Positions 9,554-19,509 of a stretch of DNA of 64,000 nucleotides are shown one piece after another (position 1 is the stretch's first letter; each line of letters starts with the position of its first letter). The DNA is taken from positions 15,999,987-16,063,986 of the forward strand of contig OY986964.1 in the NCBI GenBank assembly GCA_963920575.1. The letters are read 5' to 3'. A program made the position numbers and the translations under genes. Source of the DNA: Narthecium ossifragum (lineage: Eukaryota; Streptophyta; Magnoliopsida; Dioscoreales; Nartheciaceae). The notes under the pieces are model-generated. The model was not told the DNA's origin. It did no database searches and was given only the letters and a program-made list of their open reading frames with translations.

Positions 9554-10693
9554 TCAGGTGATCGTTGCTTGGGAAGTCTTGATGTCATCTAGACTTAGTT
9601 CCATTCTTCCCAATCTAGTTTCTAGATCATCAATCCTTTGTGCCGTGGTGCGACGAACTCGGCTACTAGAGGCTTCTCCTTGATGTCCTTCAAGTAGAGG
9701 CTCTCCCCGTAAGTTTTCTTCTTCATGCTCTTCTTGGGGCTCATCTTCTTCATCTCCACTGACATCAGGCCAACTGAGGCCTACAGCTCGTTTGGCGGCC
9801 TTCATCCTCTTGTAGGTGGACTTGTTGAAGGGTTGAGAAAGAGGTTTGCGTTCATCATCGGCTAGGTTTAGGGTGAGGGCTTGGAAAATTTTTGTTAGAA
9901 GCCCCCCAAAAGGAAGAGATTGCCTAGCATTTAGATTAAGCATCTCCTTGATAAGGAGATATCCTAAGTTAAGAGGTTTCTTCCTAACCATGCAAGATAG
10001 AACATAGGCATGAATGGGTTTCAAATGATCATGATGGCCAAGCTTAGGAAATAGGTTTGTTCCTAAGAAGTGGGCAAGCTCCCTAAATTGTTGGTGTATG
10101 CCATTGAGCTCTATTGGGTTTTTCTCAACAAGTAGGGCCTTAAGGATTGCCTTCCTCCCTTGTTTGTCCTTATCAGCTCTATTTAGATCCTCATAAGAAG
10201 TGAAGTATATGCACTCTCCTTGATTAGGTGCATCTAGTAGCTCATTCAACCATTCTATGGTAATTTTGATTTCATTGCCATAGATATAGCTACTAATGGC
10301 TACATACCCTTCATCATCTATATCCTCAGTCATATTGCAATAAAAATACCTAACCATTTCGTGATAGATGTATTGAGGCATTTCTAAGAATTTGTTCCAT
10401 TCCATATCAGTGAAGAATTGTTCAACTACATGGTTTTTGTTTAAGGGCAATTGTAAAGCTCTACCAGAGACTACGAATTTGGCCTTAAAATCAGGCCCGG
10501 TTTTATACCTCTCCATATCTAGGAAGAAGTAGTCGTCGTAGGAAGGGGTAGGTTGAGGATTTGATGAAGAACCTCCTTGAGCTCCTTTAGCTTTCTTTGA
10601 CCCGGGTGGCTTCTTGGCAGCTGGCTTTTTCCATTTTGCAGCTGGACTTGGTTCCTCAGGTGAAGGAGGACCAACATTCTTGGTCCGAGGCAT
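9554..10693 (-). CDS. Accessory ORF with 'putative plant transposon protein' domain
   Basis: An intact 379-codon frame between pol and the 3' LTR, in the same orientation as pol. Residues 1-55 are basic and proline-rich (MPRTKN, several Lys-Lys and Pro runs), which would suit nuclear import. Residues about 60-290 resemble the plant transposon protein family PF20167: a VREFY-like MVRYFYCNM, an ISSYIYG strand, and INELL-like IEWLNELLDAP. Residues 305-340 are strongly acidic, and 350-379 form a short coiled coil (IDDLETRLGRMEL). There are no membrane segments, so it is not an envelope despite sitting in the env position. It has no stop although neighbouring gag-pol has at least six lesions. The function of this family is unknown to me; the family call is from motif pattern only. 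Confidence 0.72.
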   Translation of the reverse strand: MPRTKNVGPPSPEEPSPAAKWKKPAAKKPPGSKKAKGAQGGSSSNPQPTPSYDDYFFLDMERYKTGPDFKAKFVVSGRALQLPLNKNHVVEQFFTDMEWNKFLEMPQYIYHEMVRYFYCNMTEDIDDEGYVAISSYIYGNEIKITIEWLNELLDAPNQGECIYFTSYEDLNRADKDKQGRKAILKALLVEKNPIELNGIHQQFRELAHFLGTNLFPKLGHHDHLKPIHAYVLSCMVRKKPLNLGYLLIKEMLNLNARQSLPFGGLLTKIFQALTLNLADDERKPLSQPFNKSTYKRMKAAKRAVGLSWPDVSGDEEDEPQEEHEEENLRGEPLLEGHQGEASSSRVRRTTAQRIDDLETRLGRMELSLDDIKTSQATIT

Positions 10694-10822
10694 CTCCAGT
10701 TGGTTAGGGTTTTGAGTGGGGAAGAGGAGATCGGCTTAAGAGAGAGAGGAGGAGTGGCTGCGGACGTTTTGAGGACTTAGGGCACGGTCGAACAAGTGAG
10801 GAATGAAGGGTTTGATCGGGAG

Positions 10823-10828
10823 TTATAA
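10823..10828 (-). promoter_or_regulatory. Possible internal TATA box before accessory ORF
   Basis: Minus strand CCTTATAACT, about 63 bp downstream of a TCGA-palindrome array and about 130 bp upstream of the ORF start. This mirrors the array-TATA order in the LTR, so it may be an internal promoter. It is weak as a TATA match and untested. Confidence 0.35.
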
Positions 10829-10890
10829 GGGGAGATTGGAGTGGAAAAGACGAAAAAGCCCCTACTTAAGTTGTCACACAGTCCGTGGCA

Positions 10891-11136
10891 ATCGACCGTA
10901 AGAAATTGGCGGTCGACCGTCGCGAGCGTTTTGTGTAAAAATAAAAGCCGACGGTCGATCCGAATACTTGGCGGTCGACCGTCGCACACATTTTGTAAAA
11001 AAAACATCGCACGGTCGATCCAACGAAGTTGGCGGTCGACCGTCGCGCACATTTGCGTAAAAAGCCAATCCCACGGTCGATCCGAGGGCGTTGGCGGTCG
11101 ACCGTCCAGTGCGAATGTACGCACGGTCGACCGTCA
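10891..11136. repeat. TCGA-palindrome array between pol and accessory ORF
   Basis: Five GGTCGACC palindromes, four of them in GGCGGTCGACCGTC, alternate with CACGGTCGATCC. The unit is about 63 bp with A/T-rich spacers containing CACATTTTGTAAAAA-like text. This array is internal to the element, not in an LTR. Confidence 0.88.
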
Positions 11137-11346
11137 GTTCCAAAAAGTGATTTTTGAAATTCAATTTAAAATCATTTTTAAATCAAAACATCACAAATCT
11201 TTGCAAGCACGTGTAACTAAATATTATGAGACAAGAATCACTCATTAATCAAGATATTAACTTAATTTACCAAAATTTAGCATTCAAGTTGAATATGATA
11301 TGAAAAGCAGTTAAAGAGGTGACCATACCTTGTCCTTTTAGCTCCT

Positions 11347-13203
11347 TTATTTTGGACATCTATTGGACATCCCAAGCTCCCTTAGTAGATAGAGAATTCT
11401 GTCTTCACTCAAGGGTTTGGTTAGAATATATGCAATTTGAAGTTCGGTGCTAACAAACTCAAGTGCAATATCTCCTTTTTGTGCATGATCACGAAGGAAA
11501 TGATGTATAATTTCTATGTGCTTTGTTCTAGAATGCAAGATGGGATTTTTAGAAAAGTTTATGGCACTAGTGTTGTCACATCTAAGGGGCATTTTGCCTA
11601 CATGTATGTTATAATCTTCCAATTGCATTTTCATCCAAAGTAATTGTGCACAACAACTTCCCGCCGCAATGTATTCCGCTTCGGCGGTGGATAAAGCAAC
11701 TGAATTTTGCTTCTTGGAAAACCAAGAAACAAGTGCATGACCAAGAAAGTGACATGTACCACTTGTGCTTTTTCTATCAAGTCTACATCCGGCAAAATCC
11801 GCATCGGAGTAGCCAATTAGATCAAAAGATGATCTTCTAGGATACCACAAACCATAATTTTGGGTTCCTATTAGATATCTAAAAATCCTCTTGACCGCAA
11901 CCAAATGTGATTCCTTACGATAAGATTGATATCTAGCACAAAGGCAAACACTAAACATGATGTCCGGTCTACTAGCGGTCAAATAGAGTAAAGAACCAAT
12001 CATCCCTCTATAAAGTGTTTGCTCAACGGGTTTCCCATCTTCATCCTTGTCTAGTTTTAGTGTTGTACACATGGGGGTTCTATAAATTTTGGATTCTACA
12101 AAATCATATTTCTTGAGTAGGTCTCTAGTGTATTTAGCTTGATTAATAAAGATCCCTACTCGAGTTTGCATGATTTGTAAACCAAGAAAATAATTGAGTT
12201 CACCCATTAAACTCATCTCAAACTCACTTTGCATGCATGTGTAAAATTCTTCACAAAGTTTATCATTTGTAGAACCAAAAATGATATCATCAACATAAAT
12301 TTGAACCAAGAGCAAATCTTTGCCTTTTGATTTGGTAAACAATGTAGTATCAATTTTTCCTCTACAAAAATCATTATCCATCAAGAATTTGCTAAGCCTT
12401 TCATACCAAGCTCTAGGAGCTTGTTTTAATCCATACATGGCTTTAGTGAGTTTGAATACATTATCCCTCAATTTATAGTCTTCAAAACCGGGGGGTTGTT
12501 CAACATAGACTTCTTCTTTTAGTAAACCATTCAAGAAGGCACTCTTAACATCCATTTGATATAATTTGAAATCTTTGTAAGATGCAAAAGCTAGAAGTAG
12601 TCTTATTGCCTCAAGTCTAGCTACCGGTGCAAAAGTCTCATCAAAATCAATTCCTTCTTGTTGATTGAAACCTTTTGCAACTAGTCTAGTTTTATTCCTT
12701 GTAATTGTTCCCGATTCATCCATTTTGTTTCTAAACACCCATTTAGTACTTATAACGGGATGATCATGAGGTCTAGGTACCAAATTCCAAACTTCATTTC
12801 TTTCAAATTGATTCAACTCTTCTTGCATTGCTAGGATCCAATGATCATCCTCTAGTGCTTCCTCTATCGTTTTAGGCTCAATTTGAGATAGGAAGGCTAG
12901 ATTTGCACAAGTATTTAATGAAGATCTAGTTTGGATTCCTCTTGATGGTTCACCAATTATTAATTCCTTTGGGTGCGAAGATGCATACTTCCAATCCTTT
13001 GGCAACTCATGATGTTGATCACTAGGTATAATCTCAAGGGATTCTTCAAATCTAACATTCAATTCTTCAACATCATTTTGGGTTTCATCCAATAAGTCTT
13101 TTGATTTGTCATTTGGGTTTTCCTCATCTTTACCATTATCATTTCTACTAAGAATTAAAATCATTTCATCAAATGTCACATGCATTGATTCTTCAACTAC
13201 CAA
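11347..13203 (-). pseudogene. pol: Copia pol: reverse transcriptase and RNase H segment
   Basis: An open 618-codon segment of the former polyprotein. The reverse transcriptase covers residues about 137-380, with KARLVAKG-like [17 protein letters not shown] and the catalytic YVDD at 303-306, all intact. RNase H occupies about 455-600, with SDADFAG at 466, the ALSTAEAEY motif near 505 and CDNTSA near 542. The segment itself has no stop. It is called a pseudogene because the frame upstream is lost: a stop after NIGYF and a one-base shift at about 13,210 separate it from the integrase. The start Met is not a real initiation site. The product would make cDNA inside virus-like particles in the cytoplasm. 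Confidence 0.92.
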
Positions 13204-13337
13204 AGTCTTTTATTGAAGATTCTATAACTTTTACTTCTTCCCGAATATCCAAGAAAGACTCCTTCATCGGATCTAGCATCAAATTTTCCAAAACTATCCT
13301 TGCCATTGTTCAAGATAAAACATTTGCAACCAAAGGC

Positions 13338-14060
13338 TCAAAAGTACCCAATATTTGGAATTCTTTCTTTCCAAAGCTCATAAGGGGTTTTCTTCAAAAT
13401 GGGTCTCAAGGTTACTCTATTTATCACATGGCAAGAAGTATTGATTGCTTCGGCCCAAAAATACTTAGGAAGATTATTTTCACATAATAAAGTTCTAGCC
13501 ATGTCTTGTAGGGTTCTATTTTTCCTTTCAACAACACCATTTTGTTGAGAGGTTCTAGGTGAAGAGAAGTTATGGGAAATCCCGTTGTCATTACAAAACT
13601 TTTCTAGATTGGAGTTCTTGAATTCTCCTCCATTATCACTTCTAATGCATGTAATGAGAATACATTTCTCATTTTCGACTCTTCTACAAAAGTTGGTGAA
13701 TTCCTCAAAGACTTCATCTTTGTGTGCAAGGAAAATCACCCAAGTGTATCTAGTGTAGTCATCTACTAAAACAAATCCATATGAGCTACCACCTAAGCTA
13801 GTTGGTTTAGTTGGCCCAAAAAGGTCCATATGAATGAGTTCTAGTGCCCTTGTGGTAGAAACTACATCTTTAGACTTGAAAGAGGATTTTACTTGTTTTC
13901 CTCTTTGACATGCATCACAAATCTTGTCTTTCTCGAATTTCATCTTGGGAAGTCCAAGAACAAGGTATTTTCGAGAGAGTTTGGAAATTAAATCCATGTG
14001 AGCATGTCCAAGTCTTCTATGCCATAACCATGAATTATCATTTAAAGCACTAAGACATAG
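13338..14060 (-). pseudogene. pol: Copia pol: pre-integrase zinc motif and integrase
   Basis: Reading from about 14,060, a GAG-pre-integrase HHCC motif (WHRRLGHAH, then CDACQRGKQ) leads into the integrase core. The catalytic residues are all present: Asp in LIHMDLFGP, Asp in IRSDNGGEF and Glu in GVVERKNRT, with family-normal spacing. The segment ends at a stop directly after RIPNIGYF, where the family continues, so the integrase C-terminus is broken off. A frame change near 14,060-14,120 separates it from protease. The function was insertion of cDNA into host DNA. Confidence 0.9.
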
Positions 14061-14121
14061 ATCATCATGACAAACAAGATCATTTAATAAAATGTGTATA
14101 CATTACCATCACGATGACCTA

Positions 14122-14442
14122 CTAGCAAAATTTTATCACTAAGAGCATTCTTAACATAGCATTTTGAACTTTGTTACCTCTATCACATAATTGACTAATG
14201 CTAAGCAAGTTATGTTTCAAACCTTCAACTAAGAGAACATTTTCAATAATAATGGAAGAGGTTTTACCAATGTTACCAATGCCAATAATTTTTCCTTTTC
14301 CATTATCTCCAAAAGTCACCATTCCTCCATCTTTAGATTGAAGGGTTGAGAACATGCTCCTTTCATCCGTCATATGTCTTGAGCATCCACTATCAAGGTA
14401 CCATCTTTTAGCCTTTGAGTTGGTCTTGATCTTGGATCTCAT
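14122..14442 (-). pseudogene. pol: Copia pol: aspartic protease segment
   Basis: Contains WYLDSGCSRHMTD, the copia protease active site (Asp-Ser-Gly), followed by VTFGDNGKGKIIGIG and LLVEGLKHNLLSISQLCD, which link protease to integrase. Frame changes at both ends (about 14,450 and about 14,170) isolate it. It would have cleaved the polyprotein during particle maturation. Confidence 0.88.
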
Positions 14443-14462
14443 GCAATCCTACAAATAGGAGA

Positions 14463-15120
14463 TCAAACCTTGATTTTTCGTACCCAAATCTTTTTGGGTC
14501 CATTTGCATTAGTACTATGCATAAGAGAAGAAGATGAATATCTAGGTGACCAGATTTTCTTAGCATTAGCATTCTTCATGAGATAGCAACTAGGTGCAAT
14601 GTGACCTACTTTGCAACAATAATGACATGTAGGTGCTTGTGTTACCTTAGGAGGATGAGAAGAAGCTTTAACAAAGTTAGTCTTCTTTTGGTTGTTCACC
14701 TTCCTAGGGTTGTAGCCAATTCCTTCCTTGTTTAAGGAGTTCCTTTGGCTATCAAGGATCTCATCTAGCTTATCTCTACTCTTCACAAATTTAGCCATAG
14801 TGATTTTTAGGTCATTAACCTCTAGAGTGAGATCTCTCTTGGATTTCCTCAAGAAGATAAGTTCCCTTTGCATATTATAGTTTGTGTTCTTCAATATGGT
14901 GAGCTCATATTGAGTGTCCTTGAGTTCATCCTTAAGTGTGTCATTTGTGTCACTAGACTTGTTCTCTAGCATGCATTTATTTTCTTTTTCTAAAGTCCCA
15001 ATTCTATGCATGGCATCTACTTTTTCTTCTTCTACTTTCTTCAAGTCCTTACAAGTAGCATAGTATTTCTTTTTAAGGACTTTGAAATCATTAGCTAAAT
15101 CATGATAAGCATCAAAAAGT
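14463..15120 (-). pseudogene. gag: Copia gag C-terminal coiled coil and zinc knuckle
   Basis: Continues the gag frame after two in-frame stops. The first 100 residues are a heptad-like Lys/Glu/Leu coiled coil typical of SIRE-type gag. Then comes KLDEILDSQRNS, a hallmark near its end, and a CCHC-like knuckle (CHYCCKVGHIAPSC). It ends NGPKKIWVRKIKV, immediately before protease in this lineage. Confidence 0.82.
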
Positions 15121-15203
15121 TATTCAAATGCAAGCTCATCTTCTACCTCATTTTCTTCTTCTTCCTCATCTCCATGTGCCATTAAGCATATGTTGGCTAC
15201 CTC

Positions 15204-16211
15204 TTATTCTTCTTCATCGGATGAAGTCTCCACATCGCTTTCTCCCCAAGTAGCCACCATTGCCTTTCTACTATTGAACTCCTTCCTTGAAGGCTTCTTG
15301 TGTTGAGGGCAATCGGACTTGTAGTGTCCGGGTTTTCTACACTCATAACATATTATTTCATTTGAGTTAGAAGAAGTAGGATTGTATTTTTCACCTTTGG
15401 AGAATTTCTTCTTGAAGAATTTCTTTCCTCCTTGGCGTTTGAAGATCTTTTGTATTCTTCTTGATATCATCACCAACTCCTCATCGTCATCTCCATCACT
15501 TGAATCGGATGAGTCTTTGCTAGATGACTTGAAGGCAACCGTCTTCTTCTTTTTGTCTCCCTCTTCGTTGCTCCTCTTCAAGTTCATCTCATAAGTCATG
15601 AGGGAACCCATAAGCTCATCTAGTGGCAGTTTGGATAGATCCTTGGCTTCTTCGATCGCTGTCACTTTAGGATCCCAAGACTTAAGTAGACAGCTAAGAA
15701 TCTTCCTCACAACCTCATCGTTAGCATAAATTCTTCCAAGAGATTCAAGCATATTTAATATGTTAGTAAAACGTGTAAACATCTCACTAATAGTTTCATC
15801 ATTCTTCATGCAAAATAGTTCATACTCATGTACTAGCATACTTATCTTTGACTCTTTAACCCGGCTAGTTCCCTCATATGTAACCTCAAGTTTGTCCCAT
15901 ATCTCCTTTGCTGATTTGGATGTGGAGACCCTATTGAATTCACTAGGGCCAAGGGGACAAAATAGAAAGCTTTTGGCCTTGGCATTAGTTTGAAGGTTTT
16001 TGAGGTCAATTGGGGTGTAGTCACTCTTTGTCTTTGGGACATCTTTCCCATCAACAATTTTGGTAGGGACATAAGGTCCATCCTCTATTACCAACCATGC
16101 CTCATAGTCCATGGATTGAACAAAAATTTCCATTTTTGTTTTCCAGTAATTGTAGTTTGAAACATTGAAGTAGGGTGGCCTATTGGTAGCTTGTCCCTCT
16201 ATGTTTTCCAT
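15204..16211 (-). CDS. gag: Copia gag N-terminal ORF (capsid/UBN2)
   Basis: A 335-codon frame starting 51 bp inside the primer site. Residues 10-200 are the copia capsid (YFNVSNYNYWKTKM, AWLVIEDG, AKEIWDKLEVTYEGT, YELFCMKNDETI). Residues 218-285 are Lys/Ser/Asp rich, 288-301 are a CCHC zinc knuckle (CYECRKPGHYKSDC), and the tail is acidic. The stop after SSDEEE is probably a mutation, because the same frame continues for 28 codons to a second stop and then into the coiled coil. Gag assembles the particle and packages RNA. Confidence 0.88.
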   Translation of the reverse strand: MENIEGQATNRPPYFNVSNYNYWKTKMEIFVQSMDYEAWLVIEDGPYVPTKIVDGKDVPKTKSDYTPIDLKNLQTNAKAKSFLFCPLGPSEFNRVSTSKSAKEIWDKLEVTYEGTSRVKESKISMLVHEYELFCMKNDETISEMFTRFTNILNMLESLGRIYANDEVVRKILSCLLKSWDPKVTAIEEAKDLSKLPLDELMGSLMTYEMNLKRSNEEGDKKKKTVAFKSSSKDSSDSSDGDDDEELVMISRRIQKIFKRQGGKKFFKKKFSKGEKYNPTSSNSNEIICYECRKPGHYKSDCPQHKKPSRKEFNSRKAMVATWGESDVETSSDEEE

Positions 16212-16261
16212 CTCTAGACAGGATCCTCTAAGGGTTGTTACACCACTAAATTAGAGACCTA

Positions 16262-16273
16262 GCTCTGATACCA
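16262..16273 (-). other. Primer binding site, initiator-Met tRNA type
   Basis: Minus strand TGGTATCAGAGC lies 2 bp inside the 5' LTR and is the usual complement to the 3' end of initiator tRNA-Met in plant LTR elements. Confidence 0.9.
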
Positions 16274-16275
16274 AT

Positions 16276-17449
16276 TGAAGGTCCAAGAGGGGGGGGGTGA
16301 ATTGGACTCTTTTCGAAAAACTAGATTGATGGAAAATTCAGATAGAAAAAGATCTAACAGCTTGAATGCTTGTAAACGAAATGAACCTTACCTACAACAG
16401 CATGCAAGAATTAAATGAAGGAGAGGGTTAGAGAGATAACACCGTTTTATAGTGGTTCGACCCAACTCTTGGTCTACGTCCACTTCTCTCAAGGCTCTCC
16501 TTGAGGTTCCACTACTTGCAAATTCTTTACAAGCTTTTCCTCCAAGCTTCCTGGTGCTCGGTGACCTTACAATCACAGCCACTTGCTATTGAACAACTCT
16601 CAAGATACTTCTTCACACTTGAAGAAGGTTTACAAAGGTTTTAGCTCAAAGAGAATAAGTAGAAATCTTTCCTAGAACTTGCTCAAATGATCTCAATAAT
16701 AGTGATTAAAGTTCTCGTAAGTTTACATCAAGGAACTACTTATAGATGGGCTTCAACCAGCTCAACAAGGAGGTCCAACGGCTCCTTGCAACTCTCCAAC
16801 GGCTAGTTTTTTACTCTGCACTCTGCAGGCGATCGATCCGTCCATCGTCCGTCACGTATAAAAAACTCAGCCTCTTTGGTCGACGGTCGATCCACGCATC
16901 GTCCGTCGCTCACACGGTCGACCGTGATATTGACCGTCACATCGTCCGTGAGCCTCTGTTGAGAAGGTCGCTTCTCAGGTTCGATGCTCGAATTGACCAT
17001 CACTCCTTGATATTTCTTCATATATGCGCCACGGTCGACCGCCGCATCGACCGTCGCATCGTCCGTCAGCCTCTGTGAAGAAAAAAGCTTCCCAGGGTCG
17101 TTGCACCGATCGACCGTCGCATCTTCACATTCTTCATTAATGCGCCACGGTCGACCGCCGCATCGACCGTCGCATCGTCCGTCGGGCTCCGTGAAGAAAA
17201 ATACTTCCCACGGTCGATGCACCGATCGACCGTGAGCCAATACGCATATAGCCAAGTATTATGCATTCATCACGGTCGATCCATGGATCAACCGCCACAT
17301 TCCCTCGGTCGATCCTTGCATCGACCGTCAGTATAAAAATAACTTAAATATTGAATTTAAGATTTCCAATTAAAGGGGTAATAAATATGAAACATATATT
17401 TTATCATTTAATATATATTGGCATCATCAAAACAAGGTTAGGATCAACA
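16276..17449 (-). repeat. 5' LTR of SIRE-like element
   Basis: 1,174 bp, TG...CA, partner of 7,781-8,942. It has the same organisation in sense order: U3 with the palindrome array (17,328-16,829), TATA at 16,744-16,739, then R/U5. Confidence 0.92.
16829..17328. repeat. TCGA-palindrome array in 5' LTR
   Basis: Position-matched to the array in the 3' LTR, with the same GGTCGATCC/GGTCGACCGT words and CATCGTCCGTC linkers; its TATA-proximal end is about 85 bp from the box. Confidence 0.85.
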
Positions 17450-17634
17450 ATTCAGGTCCGTTAGGAGCCCACCCTGCCCTAGGCTTCCGGCCCAACGAAC
17501 AGGGCCAACCACGGTGACCCCAGGGGGTGACGCTGGCCCGCATCCCAACTGGCCCGGCACCAAGGCCTGCAGCACCACAGCAACCAACAATCTACCCCCC
17601 AAGCGACACCACCGGGGTTTGAACCCGCAACCTC

Positions 17635-17835
17635 GCTCTGATATCAAGTGTCGGTCTAGGATCAAGGAGCTAACACTCGTACCAGAACTCCGGAGTAATA
17701 GTAGGAGGGCCCATATAGCCTTTAAACTGCAGAGCTGCAATCCGGACCCACGGATAGAGCACCACAACAACCAACACAGCTTACCTGAAAGAAGACCGCT
17801 AGATCTTTGGATTTGACCCGCCGTGTGTGCTATGG
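17635..17835 (-). mobile_element. LTR/PBS remnant, TRIM-like
   Basis: Minus strand reads an LTR end ...GACCGACA, one base, then TTGATATCAGAGC at 17,647-17,635, a primer-site relative of TGGTATCAGAGC with one transition. A GC-rich internal stretch follows to 17,450, where it meets the SIRE-like LTR. No coding domain is present, which suits a short non-autonomous TRIM, but the second LTR is not visible, so size and class are uncertain. Confidence 0.45.
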
Positions 17836-17966
17836 TCATTTTCTGGCATCCCATATGTTGTCCAGGTAGGATTGACTTGCTCAGCTTGGCCTACTGGACC
17901 TTGAGTCACATTGTAGGTAGGAAACAATTGGCGATATGCAAATGTGTGCGGCATCTCCGAAGGCGG

Positions 17967-19044
17967 CTACCACATTGGTGGATGGTATGATGCTCCAGCC
18001 TGTGCACTCCATCTAGATGGTTGGGTGTCAACATTCCTAGCTGAGTTATATCCACGTGCACCCCATGTACATGGTTCGGTGTCAACATTCTTAACTGAGT
18101 TATTTGCATTCACCCTTGATTCTACCCACTTACTTCTTTTGTAGTCATTGTCGAGAGACAGAAATCCGAGCCTTTGTGTCTCCTTCTTGAATATTTCAGT
18201 CAATGTGATCAATTGATCTACATTAATATCTCCTAAAGCCTGAGCTACTTTCATACATCTCAGAATAGAGTAGTCGGTGGCCCTTTGTAAAACCTCCTCT
18301 TTTATGTCCAGACTCCTCCGCATCATATTTCCAATATGTTGTGTACCCACACCTTCGCCTGCCCCCCTTGTCTTCTTACCCTTCTTTATGTACTCATGTT
18401 ATTGCCGTTTTTTGCCGGAAGAACTCGATGCATCCGTGCCAGTACCACTGCCTCCATGTGTAGTTTGTGGCTTGACTTGTGGTATTGGGTCACTGGAGTA
18501 GGTATCTTGTGACCCGTCACCGTATGTTGAAGTAAGTGGTCCTCTTGCGTGGCATTCGTACATATCGATATGAATAGAGGAAATGCGTGACGGAAACGTG
18601 CGAGGGGGAGGTGACTGAGCATATGACAGAGTATCCGATGATCCAGTGCTCTCAGATATCACCTCATCCACCTTCTTACCATTGATCTTGTTATTGGAGG
18701 AATACACATGCTCACTGTTGGTAGTATTTTTAATCGTTATGAGATTCATGACATCATAGAAGATGTAGACCTTGTCTCTGAGTGGAATGAACTTTGGACA
18801 TTCCTAGAAGACAGGGAAGATAATATTAGATTATATTAATAAGTCCCTTTGAGCAAACACATGAATACTACTATTCAATTCTTACCCTAACAAGCTCGTC
18901 CCATCCCATTGCATCTGGTGGATCTGGCATATTTCTGTCACTGCTCCAACCCCATCCACTCTTGCCCACCAGCTCTTTGTAGAGGGCATGCGTCTTTTTT
19001 TGGGTTTTCAACCTGTGCTTGAGGTTTTTTAACTCAACCTTATT
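17967..19044 (-). pseudogene. Myb/SANT-like protein, PIF/Harbinger ORF1 type
   Basis: Two exons on the minus strand. Exon 1 (19,044-18,886) is the end of a Myb/SANT-like domain: KVELKNLKHRLK, then KELVGKSGWGWS and MGWDELVR, ending at a GTAAG donor. Exon 2 (18,803-17,967, acceptor CTAG) resumes in phase with ECPKFIPLRD, followed by a Ser-rich linker, a short basic stretch and an alpha-helical C-terminal region. A stop (TAA, 18,401-18,399) interrupts exon 2 after SSGKKRQ, with the same frame continuing beyond. The N-terminal half of the domain is missing because an unrelated LTR abuts at 19,045. In PIF/Harbinger elements a Myb-like ORF1 protein helps the transposase bind and enter the nucleus, so this may be the partner of the transposase at 4-5.5 kb. 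Confidence 0.75.
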
Positions 19045-19506
19045 CGTGAGAACCTATCCCTCTACTCCTGGGTCGACCGCTTGGGTCGGGCCCGTGGCTC
19101 GTTGTAGACCACAAGGGCAATTTGGTAAATTGCGCCTTGTTGGTTTGTTTCACACCCGCGTGTGCACACACTGACCATGTTTGTGTTAGTGTTTGATTAG
19201 AATGTTTAGGTGGACCCGGGATCGAAAGATCCAAGCTTAGACTTGTATTTTAGCCCAAGTTTGAGTTTCTGGGCAAAAAAGATCGATCTTCCTTGCTAAG
19301 GAGATCGATCTTCCTTGAAAAGAAGATCGATCTTCCTGTGCCAGAAAGTCTTAACTGTGATTTTTGAGAGGACGGCTGCCGTTGGCCGTCGCTCTCCACT
19401 GTCAAAGGGAGAGAAGACTTTCTCTCCTCTCCTCTCCCTTATCCTCTTCTTCTCCCCCTTCCCTGGCTTTTCCTCTTCTCCTTCTTCTTCCTTCTCCACT
19501 GTGGTA
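19045..19506 (+). repeat. Fragment of chromovirus-type LTR, plus orientation
   Basis: Begins GTGAGAACCTATCCCTC and matches, in order, the reverse complement of 49,112-48,720: the GGTCGACC block, the GGTAAATT(G/A)CGCCTTGT phrase, the GTTTCACACCCGCGTGTGC phrase, GGCCGTCGCTCTCC, then a CT-rich run. It contains three AGATCGATCT palindromes at 19,280-19,336. It is cut off at 19,507-19,510 by the next LTR. It is the only clearly plus-oriented retroelement piece in the window. Confidence 0.75.
19280..19336. repeat. AGATCGATCT palindrome cluster
   Basis: Three copies of AGATCGATCTTCC spaced by about 20 bp; position-matched within the LTR family to the GGATCGATCC cluster at 48,854-48,928. Confidence 0.85.
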
Positions 19507-19509
19507 ATG

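Larger units (their letters stand above)
7781..17449 (-). mobile_element. SIRE-like Ty1/copia LTR retrotransposon with accessory ORF
   Basis: A complete but inactive element. Two LTRs (7,781-8,942 and 16,276-17,449) begin TG and end CA in either orientation. In minus-strand order it has a 5' LTR, an initiator-Met-type primer site, gag with a long coiled coil, protease, integrase, reverse transcriptase, RNase H, an accessory ORF and a polypurine tract. Integrase before reverse transcriptase defines Ty1/copia. The large gag with coiled coil and the extra ORF after pol point to the SIRE/Maximus lineage (inference). Gag-pol is interrupted by stops after SSDEEE (about 15,205) and near 15,120, frame changes near 14,450, 14,060 and 13,210, and a stop after NIGYF (about 13,340). 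The flanks do not carry a 5-bp duplication (CAGCT left, ATTCA right), so the two ends may derive from recombination or one flank has been rearranged. Confidence 0.9.

Noticed and set aside
9554..10693. Envelope protein in env position
   Set aside because: No signal peptide or transmembrane helix; acidic and coiled-coil tail indicates a soluble or nuclear protein.
10891..11136. CRISPR-like regular repeat
   Set aside because: Repeats are palindromes with similar, not unique, spacers, inside a plant retrotransposon; no cas genes.
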